From: Exophiala sp. HKRS030
Lineage: Eukaryota; Ascomycota; Eurotiomycetes; Chaetothyriales; Herpotrichiellaceae
Length of the DNA: 64,000 nucleotides
Reading direction: 5' to 3'
NCBI GenBank assembly: GCA_023897205.1
Contig: JAHWDD010000005.1
Location: 1,922,001-1,986,000, forward strand
Made by a program: the position numbers and the translations under genes. Positions 43,437-54,257 of the stretch are shown here, one piece after another. The notes beneath the pieces were generated by a model, which was not told the origin of the DNA, did not search any database, and saw only the letters and a list, made by a program, of their open reading frames with translations. How positions within the stretch are numbered: position 1 is the first letter of the stretch; every line of letters begins with the position of its first letter.

Positions 43437-44768
43437 TCAACTATCTAGACTCTTTATCGAAGCCCACGCCTGCACGATGCCCGCTACCGTCGAGATCAAC
43501 GTCAACCACAAAATGACCAGTGCCAACCAGAACGTCCAGAATTGTTGAGGATTTCGACGGTCCCGCCACAGCTGGGCCCAACTTGCCGGAGGAGCCAGAA
43601 AAACTACATCATGAAGTTCCATCAATCGATCTCGCCAATATTGAAATTCGGCAAGGTTCAGCGTCGGCGGTCCGTTGTAGGGCCCTGCTTGCTGAAAGGT
43701 CTGTTGGTGCTTCTTGAGCAAGGCGTTGGTATTTTGATCCCACTGCGGAAAGAGGAGGTTCAGACTCCATATCGTCTCCATGAGGAGCCTTTCGGGAAGG
43801 GGACTGTCGAAAACATTAGAGGCTCGCTGATATACTCCAGCTCTCTTGCATGACTGACCTTTCATTATTTGCACCAGTACTCTGGTAGGTATTGAGGTGA
43901 GCCTGAAGCAACCCCTTGTACGAATAAACCCTCAGAGCGTTATGTCGTCGATCAAGTCTCAGATGATCCGCGAGACAGTCTGTCCATTCCAGCTTCAAGC
44001 CACAGATGTCCACCATGAAGACTGCAGTGAATGAGGGATGCAGCCGACTGTCTTTGGCTTCAATCTTCCACCTTGAGGTCGGGAATGCTTCCGCCACGAA
44101 CTCTGGCAACGTCTGCTTGTCACTCCAATGCAAGAGATATGTTTGTGGAGCGTGCAACAAGGCTTCTGCCTCGCGGACGTTCAACATCAACCACAGTCTC
44201 ACAAAAAGATTTAATGTTCGTGATGCGGTAGCATCTGTCCCTGGATGCCTTTTTTGAAGTGCTTGGATGAGGTTCAGTTTGTTGTCTGCTGCCGAACGCA
44301 CAACGTCTACTATTTCGATCAAGTCCGTGTGTGTGGTCACAAGCAATTCGTTCCTTGACGTTGCTGTTGAAGTCAAGGAACCAAACTTCAGCATTGCCAA
44401 TTCTCGCTCATAATAACTGAAATATTGCTGTGAGTGATTGTGGTTTACTCTTGCAAGACTGGTGCCAAAGAAGGCCTGGAAAATCTTTTGTCTTGTATCA
44501 TGGCTGGGCTTGTGATCGAGGTTCTCGGGAAGTACAGCCATCAAACAACAGAGACGGTCGAGCAGTTGTCCCAGTCGGCAAAGGTGTCTTTTGGTACATG
44601 GTAGAAAACGGGGAGAGCCTCAAGCTTCCTGCCACCATCTACATATGCGTTCCGAGTCCGATGCAGGTGCAGCACGAGGCGGTGGCTGAGGCCCGGCCAG
44701 ATTCGCCCCGATCCGCCTATTTTCACCAATAGGTCCCACGATGCATGCGCTACGTTGACTGCGCACAT
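43437..44768 (-). pseudogene. Unknown fungal membrane protein, apparently frameshifted near its N-terminus
   Basis: The intact part runs from ATG 44541 in two exons, 44541-43881 and 43834-43437, giving 352 aa. I recognise it as a common but uncharacterised fungal family: AFFGTSLARV, LKLEWTDCLADHLRLDRR, LNLLFPQWD, FQYWRDRLMELHDVVF and DRRNPQQFWTFWLALVILW. One C-terminal membrane helix is followed by a short tail, so it is probably a single-span membrane protein. Upstream, a different frame (from ATG 44768) reads VFYHVPKDTFADWDNCSTV and stops at 44543, right where MAVLPENLDHK begins in the next frame. That looks like one continuous protein broken by a small indel at about 44545-44560, through mutation or sequencing error. 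If the upstream frame is irrelevant, this is an intact 352-aa gene. Confidence 0.6.
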
Positions 44769-45000
44769 GTTATTGGCTACACTTGAAGACAAGCCGTTTA
44801 CAAAGATTCGTCTCCAGCACCGCCCACCGATCGCTTCGCTAAGCGAGACTCAGCCTGACCATGTCCAATTCAAGAACTCCTCTCTCGTCTTCTTCACAGT
44901 GCCTTCGACAATCTACAACTTGTCTGCCCTGTCTTGTGTCATATGAGCTTTATCTCGCATTGGTCGGCGCGCCCATAATGCTTGCCATCCTCTGAGCATT
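44769..45000. promoter_or_regulatory. Short divergent promoter
   Basis: About 230 bases between the presumed start of the membrane protein gene and the start of the trypsin-like/MFS gene; both must be driven from here unless promoters overlap coding sequence. Confidence 0.4.
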
Positions 45001-48000
45001 ATGGAAGCACTCCGGCCAAGAACGGCCTCTACTGTTGATCGTGGTCTTACTTCCGAAAAGTTCACGATCGGGTTCGTCAAGGTGATTGAACTTTTCAGAG
45101 GGGTCAAAGTTCCGAACAATGAGCCCGTCGCACAACCACAAAACCACTCGACAACAGCAACAACAAATACACAGCAAAAAGCACCACAGCCACTCCTTAT
45201 CAACGGCCATCTCGCACTTCCTTTAGGCAAAGCTATCTATGCATTACCATCCATGTTAGTGCCAGATGAGCACATTCAGACCTGGGAGAACCTCATAAGG
45301 GAGCGTCTTGTAGACGAACTCCAGCTGCATTTTCGAAGTCAAATATGTCAACCTGAAATTTTAATGGTTTCGGACTCCTCGTCGAAGGTCGGCCCGTGTA
45401 TCGTTCTATCCGTGTGGGACGAGTCCTTGTGCAACACCGAAGATGGCAGGAAGAAGACAATCAAAAATGCTAACAAGATCGTCAGAAAGTTACAGACCAT
45501 GCAACAATGCCCCTTTCCTATCAAAGTCATAGCAGACAAAATCTCTCTGGCCGCCCGCAGCTCCAACTCTGGCCAGTATCATGTGGCATATGTTGACGTC
45601 TCCTTGGAAGAGAAGCATAGCCTGGTAGGCCTAGAGCTCAGTACTGGTCCTGGAAATGGTGCTTCTTTCAGACTTGGTGGCTTAATTCGGGTTGACTCAA
45701 AAATATATGGCCTTACCGTTGCGCATCCATTCATCCGCCAACAAATGCAACGTTCAGGGCCAGAGTCAATATGTCAGGTCACTCACGATCTCTACTACTC
45801 TGATTCGACAGACAGCGACGATGAGGACGACCAGCTATTTGACTCACAACACCCAACATTCGCCGGTGAGGTGACTTTGAATCAACAAGATGGAGATCAG
45901 CCGTTCCAGGACGAAGCCAATCCAACTGCCGTCATGTCTATTCAGCCGGGGAGGAAGCCTGCTGTGACCTTGGCACACTCCTCGTCCAGCAATATGTCTA
46001 CCACTTCTTTGGGCCTGGTCTTCGCACAGAGCAATTGGTCAAGTCAGAATCAGTCTGACATTGCCGGTGATTGGGTATTGATAGAATTGAATGACGATGT
46101 GACTGTGCTGCCTAACCTATACAATACAAGTCGGGATGCAAACATGATACCGATAGACGATATCAACACGAACGCCCTCCAACCACAAGCAGAGGTGACG
46201 ATAGTGGCCGGTCCGGGGTATCACCTGCACGGTGTGCTTGGTCAAAGCAATGTCAAGATATCAGTAGAGGGATTAAATCTTACTGTTACTCAGATCATAT
46301 TGCAAAGACCGCTTGGTACGTATATATCCCCAAGTGCTCAGCATTTACATGATCAAAGCCGACTGACATTGATGGGCAGCTCCTGGGTACTCCGGGTCTT
46401 GGGTAATCAAGGATAACTTGCTTCTTGGTTCCCTCGTCGCTGTGAGGAGCTTCTTGCCAATCGCATACATGGTATCTGCCTCATCGATCATTCGGGAGAT
46501 TGGTAAATCTCTTAACTCGACTGATGTGGGACTGGACATATCAAACGCTATCACAGATACGGAGCCTGGACCTTCGCAACCTACACAAGAGCAAGGTATT
46601 GACTCGAAACCTTGTGTTTCAATTGAGAATACGCAATCTTCTGCAAGGCCGGACCCCGACCGTGGTAGTACTGAGGTACCTCGAGACTCTCGAGAAGCGT
46701 CTTTCGAACAAAGTGTTGATCTGCGCACCTCGAATGAGACGGAGCCGACACTCAAGTTCAGGCTAGATAGGGACGCTGATAGCGGCTTTATATCTCGGCT
46801 GCTGTCAGCACACAGTCGGAGTCAAAATAGGCGAACACCTACCGTACCCAAGGAGTTGGAAACCGGTGTCGATGAGCACACTCGGTTGTTGTCGACGACG
46901 GCAGAACGTGCCGGTCGATGGGAATCACCCCAGGTATGTTTTATCCTCCTTCTGCGTTCTGAAAGTCATGCAGCAAGCTCATATCACGTTGCAGCCCGGC
47001 CCTAGCGCTGAAAGCCTTGACAATACTTACCAGTCATCATGGAAGTTATTGAAGTACATTGCCACGACATGTCCGCCAGCACTCCTGGCTTTCTTTGCTG
47101 CTATAATGCCTGCTGCTATGCTCGACGAGATCTCCACGAGCCTGGCTGACCAATCTGAAGTCAGATCTCAACTGATTCTCTCTATTTATCTTCTTGGCCA
47201 AGTATTTGGGGTGCTTTTCGCAACGCCCCTAATCAATGTCTGCGGCCGATGGCGCTCTTCACTGATATTCGCCTTCATTTCTACTGGGTCCCATCTGGCA
47301 TCCAGTGTGTCAAAAACGTCGACCAAGCTGATCTGGTCCAGACTGCTCTCCGGGATCGGAGCCAGCGGGTCAGTAGCCTTGTTGAACGCTTCGACCACCG
47401 TGGGGACAATCCGTCAGAGAAAGCGACTGCTGTGGCTCTACGCAACATCACCTCCGCTTGCTCTTGGCTTAGGCCCTTGGTTTGGAGCTTCAGCTGCACA
47501 TCCGTCCTGGCGGTGGTCGTTCCAGCTGTTGACAGAGATGTCAGCGGGAGCACTGCTGTTGGTCCTGCTTTGTGGAAGAGATTCTGACCACACCGATGAC
47601 CCTAGTAAAAGTGTCGACGATGGCCCAGGGAAACGGCAGTCGTCACTCTTCGGGCACATCACCGGTAGCTTCACCACGAAACTACGAATACTGGGAGATC
47701 CGATCGTCGCCCTATTGACCATTTGGAGGACCATCTATTTCGGAACGTTGTACTTCGTTTTTGCGAGTTTCGCACGACTCTTACACGACAAGTATGGCCT
47801 ATCGCACGCCGTCTCCGGGGGGTTGTACGTGCCCATGGCGGGAGGACTCGTGCTGGGCCGTGTCCTGGCCAATGTGAGTCGCGTGTGGAAGTTCGACCGC
47901 GCCGGAAGCAAGTACCACGAAGCTCCCCCGGAGCGCTGGCTCATGGCGAGCGCCCCCGGCTCCCTGTTGGTCCTGGCGGGGCTCGTCCTCTACGGCTGGT

Positions 48001-48479
48001 CCGCCGAGAGGCACACCGCCGTCGCGCTCCCCATCCTCGGGTCGCTCGTCTTCTCCGTCGGGCTCAGCACGACGCCGGACTTTGTGGCCAGGTACACCGT
48101 GGACGTGTACAGGACCAACACCAAGATAGCGCACATCTTTTCCACCATGAACGTCGCCATGGACCTGGCCGGGTTCGGCTTCCCCCTGTTCGCACCCGCC
48201 CTCGTCCGGCGCTGTGGCTACGGCTGGTCGAGCACCGTGCTCGCCTTGTCCGCCGCGTCCGTCCACCTCGGCGTCGTCGTCATCCTGCGGGCCTTCGGCC
48301 CGCGACTGCGCATGCGAAGCAAACTTGTCGTCGACGGCTGGGATGATTCGTCGAAACCCCCCTCCCGGGCGGCGGCCGGCGCGACGACGCCCTCACCTGC
48401 CCGAGACGTCATCCCACCACCACCACCAGCACCACCACCTCCGACCGATCCGGACGAGCTTTCGACACACCGCGACTGA
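45001..48479 (+). CDS. Trypsin-like domain protein fused to a 12-helix MFS transporter (predicted)
   Basis: Three exons, 45001-46315, 46380-46933 and 46995-48479, give 1117 aa. Residues 1-470 resemble a PA-clan serine protease: His242 in GLTVAHPF, Asp357 in GDWVLIEL, and Ser443 in GYSGSW, formed across the first intron. A linker (about 480-620) is acidic and Ser-rich and contains DEHTRLL, a dileucine-type sorting motif common in MFS N-termini. The second intron (GTATGT to CAG, 61 nt) joins it in frame to an MFS domain with about twelve helices: LLAFFAAIMPA, LLGQVFGVLFATPL, and PIVALLTIWRTIYFGTLYF after the central loop. It ends in a proline-rich tail. If that intron is kept, the protease-like part ends at a stop at 47003-47005. 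Two separate overlapping genes remain possible, with the MFS starting at ATG 46872 or 46968. The transported substrate is unknown. Confidence 0.6.
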
Positions 48480-49310
48480 CTGCGATGCGTGGTGATTCGG
48501 TTTCTTTCTTTGTCTGTTTGTCTTCATGGCACTAGCGACAGGAATCCCGCATGAGGAAGAGAAAGTCTCTCCCCCTAGGTGCCTCAAAAAGACCTGGACT
48601 GGCTAGACAACAAGGGGGAAACACTGTCAGAACAGGATAGACCTCCAAGAGACATGTAAAGGGGGCCCCTGAGTCGGAAGAGAGAGCTCTGTGCGGGCAG
48701 TTTTCATTTCTGCCTCTAAATCTTCTTGACCTCTCGTGCAACAAGGGGACGTATTATCATCCTAAAGCAATAATTGGCACTCTGAGCGAACTTACATACA
48801 CCCAGGTACATGGGTCAATTCAAATCGAACTTGGTCTAAATTAATGTGACCACAATCCAGTGGAATGTTCTGAAAGTCTACTCTGTATTGTCGACACTGG
48901 GCCAAAACTGAGCCAAAAGAAACCAAAAAAAGGCATTAAAAGGTAATTCAGTACTTCATACTCCGTAGAATATGTTCGATCAGTCGTAGTATTGTGCAGT
49001 CCCATAGTGAATACCTTAGTAGCTCCGTTAAACAAGAGCCACGGATCCGAATCTTCTCCAAACGACCGGTCTTAGCCCTCTACATTTTCTCTTTCTCTTT
49101 CTCTTTTTCACAAAAGGGCATAGACTGGAATTCTCATGATTACTCTAAACATACTCCGTAGTCATGCAACCGTTGACAACATGCAAACCTCGAAAAAAAC
49201 CAGGAGTTCATAAACCGTTAATTGCCCCAAGTTCAAACGTGTCGTGACCACATGCATGGGAATAAACGCCGTTTACCAGTAATAGGACAACGTTCGACGT
49301 CGACAAGGTC
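48480..49310. other. Intergenic region between convergent genes
   Basis: About 830 bases between two stop codons. Two TACTCCGTA copies lie at 48959-48967 and 49152-49160. A (TTTCTC)n-like pyrimidine tract is near 49087-49110. No gene seen. Confidence 0.6.
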
Positions 49311-50826
49311 TCACTCATCGTACTCTTCTTCGTCACTGTCGGGACCGGCCTTTCTCTTCTTGCCGCCATGGTCTTTACGGATGGGAATCTTTATGCCCTG
49401 CTTGGCAAATGTCCTGCTCAGGTTCGTCGACTCGATCACTCCAGGAAATTTCTTGGCACTAAACACCTTGAAAGGCTTGCTGAAAGCCGATGCCAAAAGT
49501 GGGGCTTCTTTCAGCAATTCGTTGTTGGCTGGTGTCTGCTCATCCTTGTTATTGCTGCCGTTGGTATTACCATTGTTGGTGTTGCTGCTCTCCTCTTCCA
49601 TAAATGGCGGTTGTGCGAGGTTGAAGAGGTTGACCTTCAAACGGAACCAGCCTTCGGTTCTGACGCTGAGATCTTGAAGGACAAACCAGATACCATGTTT
49701 CCCATTCTCGTCATACAACAAATTGGCACTGGCGGTGGTATTCCCAATAAGATTCCTGGCAATAGTTGTCTCTCTGTGATCCCGGATGTCTCGAAGCTCT
49801 CGAGAATCACGATGGCCGCCGTTTACTATGATACCGGCGTCTTGGGATGAACGAGAAGAAGATGTCATCGAGTGAGGTGAGACTAAAGCAGACGGAGAAT
49901 GGTGGTCATAGCCGCCCGGAAACTGGGCATTCGAGGGTGATTGATGGTTGTTGGGTAAAGAATTAGTTCTCGCCTCGTGAGCATGGTTGTCGTTCGCATA
50001 GTTCGGCTGCGAGCTATTGGCGGGCTGGACTGGACCGCCAGAGTTCGCTGCAATTGGGATGACCTGGTCGGCATAGCTGTTCATATAGGATGGGATCCGG
50101 CTCCCATCGTAATCCACGGAAGGATTGCTGATAACCTTGCCGGTGTATGTGTATGGAAAGGGATGGGCAGTTGTGGTAGATATCGAAGGCGAAGTTGTTG
50201 TGTGTCTGACACAGTTGTCTTCCCGTGTGCCGTGGAGGTTCCAAAGATCGACGATAAGGATCAGTTTCGAAAGATCTGAAATTTTCCTATATCTGGTCAG
50301 CGAGGTAATGGGAAAAAGAGAATTGGTCGGGTGCCATACTTGTAGTCTATTTCCGCACCAGTGTTTGGGTCCCATATTGTGAGCAGTACAGCTGGCGGAG
50401 GTGAGATCGGGCGACGATCCTGCAACTAGTAAGACTTGTATACAACTCAGAGTCGACTATCCAGGCGAATTTAAATACCTTGTCACCGAAGCCGCACATG
50501 CGTGCACGCAAAGGGTTCTGAATAACCTCGATCTTCCACAGCATTCCCTGCCATCGTTTACAAATAGGTGGCGGTGTTGGTATATTGTAGTTCGCATCGT
50601 CGTTCACTTCCACAACCGCTGTCGGACTTTCATCTGGCGGGGGGTTACTCGCCTGTCCAGGTGTTTGCACCGGTGGAGAGGCTGGATTCGTCTGAGACAT
50701 GTAGGGCGGATAATTCTGAGAACGTGGTGATTGAATAGACAGAGAAAGAGGTGCTGGTAGGGGTAATTGCATCGAAGGTCGAGAATGTTGGTAGTTGTGC
50801 GATGAGGAAGATGATGCGTGGTACAT
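49311..50826 (-). CDS. velB: Velvet-family regulator VelB
   Basis: Three exons, 50826-50479, 50419-50340 and 50286-49311, give 467 aa. Velvet proteins bind DNA with an NF-kB-like fold and link development to secondary metabolism; VelB pairs with VeA and VosA. The first half of the domain reads MLWKIEVIQNPLRARMCGFG, then across introns DRRPISPPPAVLL, DPNTGAEIDYKKIS and LILIVDLWNLHG. A Gln/Asn/Ser-rich insert of about 145 residues (about 170-315) follows, and the domain resumes with RNLIGNTTASANLLYD, GIWFVLQDLSVRTEGWFRLK and VFSAKKFPGVIESTNLSRTF ending near residue 447. An internal insert is what separates VelB from VosA. A second small Asn-rich insert (NTNNGNTNGSNNKDEQ) and a basic-acidic tail (KKRKAGPDSDEEE), perhaps a nuclear signal, are also seen. 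Confidence 0.92.
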
Positions 50827-52390
50827 GGTGGAAATATATGTATGAGCAAGAAGGAGTCGAGAAGCCAAATGCAAGAGGGTGCAAACTTAAGTTCTGGGAA
50901 AGAACTTCTCAACACAGACGCCGTGGCTCAATAGTGCCCAGTTATCTTCCTCCGTCCCAAGTTTCCAGGGAAGCTGGTGTCTCAACAGTAGGCGCGAGAG
51001 CAGAATCTTCCACCGGACAAGGTTTTTGAGACTCAACAGAGTCTCAAATTGCTGGGATACTGAGGCTACTTGGATTCGACGGTCCACAAGATGTTCCGCA
51101 CTCGATCTGTCGATTATCGCGCACAAAGTATATTGGTCGTCGTCTGAGGAGCCGAGGGACAAAGCGTCGACAAACAAAATCAAAATAAAGCTGATGTCGC
51201 ACAGAAGCCGCCGGAGAAAATGCCTTGAGGAGAGATACACAAATGGTGGCTCAAGGTTACGCAAGGTGGCACCGAAACTTATGAATGGGGTTCCTCAACG
51301 TGAGTCCGTTGGTGGTGGCTTGGGAATCGGAAGTGACAGACGGGATGGTTGACAAGTTTGACAAGGACCACTCTTGCAAGGCTGAATATCATCAAGCCTG
51401 GGGTCGTCGCCTGAATCTTGAACAGACGCTGGTCCCATAGGCTTTCTCATACGCTTGTACGGGCGAATAAGCGGGATCGTGGGCGGGGTGGACGGATGGA
51501 AAGGCTAGATCAAGGCCGGTACAAGGCTGGGGTTGTTGAACTTCAACAAGATTCCGGTACAGCCAGTGATGACATGGCGGGAACGACGCTTCCAGGACCT
51601 GTGCGCTTGAAGAGTGGATGTAGGACAAAGAAAAAGTGTTGTCAACCGAAAGTCGAACGATATGTGGTTGCTGGCTGGACCGGATCCTTGTGGGAGCGGT
51701 GCTAGCGACGAAGAATTCGATACAGATGGAAAACGGCGGTCAGTTGAGTATGAGATGTTCGCGCAAGGATTTGGTCGATGGGCAAAGGTGAGATGAAAGC
51801 GAGATTTAAAGGCTGCTGGCCACGATATTGATAAAGAGAAAGACTCGACGATGCACCGTCGGATGGTCGAAGTTCTGACAGGAGAAGATGCGCTGGATTA
51901 TTGGACGGGACTCTGCATGTCCAAGCTTGACGATGCCGAAGTGGTAGCGGAAAGTCAAGTCTTTATCGGCGGGCAGACGGGCACTAAAAGAAAGTCCCCG
52001 TAGGCGCTTATAGGATGGGAGGAGCCTAACAAATCCTAGTAGCCAGTCTGTCCAGGCCTAGTCCATGCCCAGCTTAGTGCCTGGAGCCACTACTGCAAAC
52101 AACAATCTAGTGGAGGCCCCAAACCGCTGGAAACGGAGTCACTCTCTGCCTTCTTTCTCCTCCGTCGACCAGCAGAGAATGATGGGACGACGAGATGGTG
52201 TTCGCGTTATCGATTGCAAATGCCGTACCGAGTGCGATCGCGGATAAGGGTCCGTCTCTCCGCCGTCCGATGCCACCTGCGCCACCTGCTGTACGGACTG
52301 AGCAGGTACGGAGCATGGAGTCCTGTATCTGGTAACTTTAAACCTGTAACAAGTCATTGTCAGGCCATCGTGTTGCAACCGTTTACCAGG

Positions 52391-52411
52391 TACGGAGTAC
52401 AATACGGAGTA
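52391..52411 (+). repeat. Two direct copies of TACGGAGTA, 12 bases apart
   Basis: Copies at 52391-52399 and 52403-52411 are separated by CAA. They belong to the set of 12 exact copies in this window (see findings). Confidence 0.8.
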
Positions 52412-53350
52412 CCTCTAGTAGATACCTACCCAAGGTAATTACATGCCCAGCGATATGTCGCCAGGCATCTCACAGTATCACCGACTCCCATGCCGACTTA
52501 CCGACCACAGTCTTCCTCCTGTCTCCTACTACTCGTACTCGTACATCCGCACAATTAGCCGAAGGTCACCTTGACTGGAAACAAAATACCACCCGTGAGG
52601 TGGATAGTGGGCGGCGGGCGGCGGTGGGCAGTGACCCCATCTCTACCAACCTATTGTATTGCGCGTGCTTTGACAATGCGCTAAGAGTTTCTCAAAGACG
52701 TTATCGCTGGACACCATCGAATGCTTTCTGGTCCAAGGTTGGCTGCTTCAGTAGGTACAGTAAATAGTCTGCATCAACACCCCCCCTCCTCCCTGGTCAA
52801 TTGATCGACTCAGTTCGACCCTGGCGGTCCGCCACCAACCCCGCCTTTGCCCATTAGTGCATCAAGGCTCTCAACAGACCTCTCCTAGACCTGCCATCTT
52901 TGTGCCTGTACACCTATGTTTTCACCACCGCTCTATCCAATCGTAGTGGTGTCTCCGTTGGGCTGTTACTCTTCTTGGTCTGTCCTTCTCGCGTCGAGAA
53001 TCAATCTGAGCGGCCCTTCTGCCGGTGAATCCGCTGACCCCCTAACCGAGCCCACACGGTTGGCAATTTTTCCTCGTTGAAAGACGATCAATTCCTCCCT
53101 GCACAGGTACAACAAAGTTCATGTATGTAACATGCAGGGTTCATCATCCGGACGGAGGTTGGTGGATGATGTGACACACTACTCCGTACGTGTCAAATTC
53201 TTTGATGAGCGGAATAAATAACCCTGCGCCAACCACGAGGAGCATCGGTGCCGGTCATGCCATTTTTTTGCACATGTCAAAAAGACCCCAAACAGTATGC
53301 CTTTCCTGCTGGTGCTTTGTACTTGAGAACTGGATTTGATCATTCGTTGT

Positions 53351-53390
53351 CAACTGACTCTGTACTGTACCAACTGACTCTGTACTGTAC
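53351..53390 (+). repeat. Exact 20-bp tandem duplication
   Basis: The 20 bases at 53351-53370 are repeated without change at 53371-53390, in the stretch downstream of the DUF3602 gene. Confidence 0.9.
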
Positions 53391-53705
53391 CACTCGTCGA
53401 TTGTAATCGCTATAAATAGGCCGGAGGCTTGACGTCCGTACCAAAATTGCGCCCGGGGTTGCTGAGTGAAAAGAGACTTCACATTACCTGTACAAGACCA
53501 GTAAAAGAATGCCCTCTCCACACGACATCGATGCATTAATTCGTTTCTGGCTAATTCACTATTTCGCTTGCAACTCTGACACAACCCACAACACAGACAA
53601 AATCCAAGTAACTCCAAGCAGGTACACAATAATGGCCTCCCCATCAAAAAATTCCCGCATGCTCCAGGTCCTCCAGACCCCAGTCCATGCATGAGAGCCT
53701 ATTTC

Positions 53706-54257
53706 TCATTGTTGATGCTTACCGGGCAGGGCCTCCTTTGCCTTGTCCTTGGCCTTGTCCGCCAGGGCACGAATGTTGTTGCGGTCTTTGGACCCATCGC
53801 GATTGAAGGACTCCGTTCGTACTTTCTCATTGTGGACCCGAGCCTGTCGCTGCTCCTCTTCTGTGGGCTTGTACAAGTTTCCTTCGCCGCCTGCAGGAGC
53901 AACAGTCAGTCATGTGTTGGTTCTTCCCTTTGTTCGGGAGAGCGTGCATTACCTCTGCCTGTGTGATGGGTGCCCTCGGGCATAATGATCCCCGGAACGT
54001 CAACATCCTGGGCTCGTCGCGCCTCTTCCGCGTTGTCGTTCTTCGCCATGTTGCCGGTGCCTCCGCGGCCAGTGGTGTACATGTGTGATTTCAAGGTAGG
54101 GGTTGTCTGAGGTTCCAGCGCAGGTGAGCGGGGTTTGCTGGTGACATTTCCTGGCAATGCAATGTTAGCACGACGGCCTACGCCCGTTTCAACCGTTGCG
54201 CGGATCCTACTCACCGGCACCGCCGCGACCGTAGGTAATGGGTCTTCCTTCAGGCAT
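53706..54257 (-). CDS. DUF3602 family protein (GRGG-repeat, Par32-like)
   Basis: Three exons, 54257-54215, 54150-53953 and 53890-53706, give 141 aa. Three copies of the family motif are seen: TYGRGGAGN and TGRGGTGN, then TGRGGEGN formed across the second intron. Between them are Ser/Pro/Asp-rich linkers, and the C-terminus is a charged helix (EEEQRQARVHNEKV, then ALADKAKDKAKEAL). Proteins with this motif are small, disordered and phosphorylated; yeast Par32 acts downstream of rapamycin/nitrogen signals and represses ammonium transporters. The role here is inferred from the family and may differ. Confidence 0.88.

Larger units (their letters stand above)
50827..53705. other. Long intergenic region upstream of velB
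   Basis: About 2.9 kb with no convincing gene, the longest gap in the window; long upstream regions are common for developmental regulators. It holds TACGGAGTA copies at 52391-52399 and 52403-52411, TACTCCGTA at 53180-53188, a TACTCG run at 52530-52543 and a 20-bp tandem duplication at 53351-53390. Several frames of 60-145 codons exist but none has recognisable content. Confidence 0.55.

Noticed and set aside
53255..53692. 145-codon minus-strand frame just downstream of the DUF3602 gene
   Set aside because: Cys-rich chance product over the 3' region, overlapping the 20-bp duplication; no family features.
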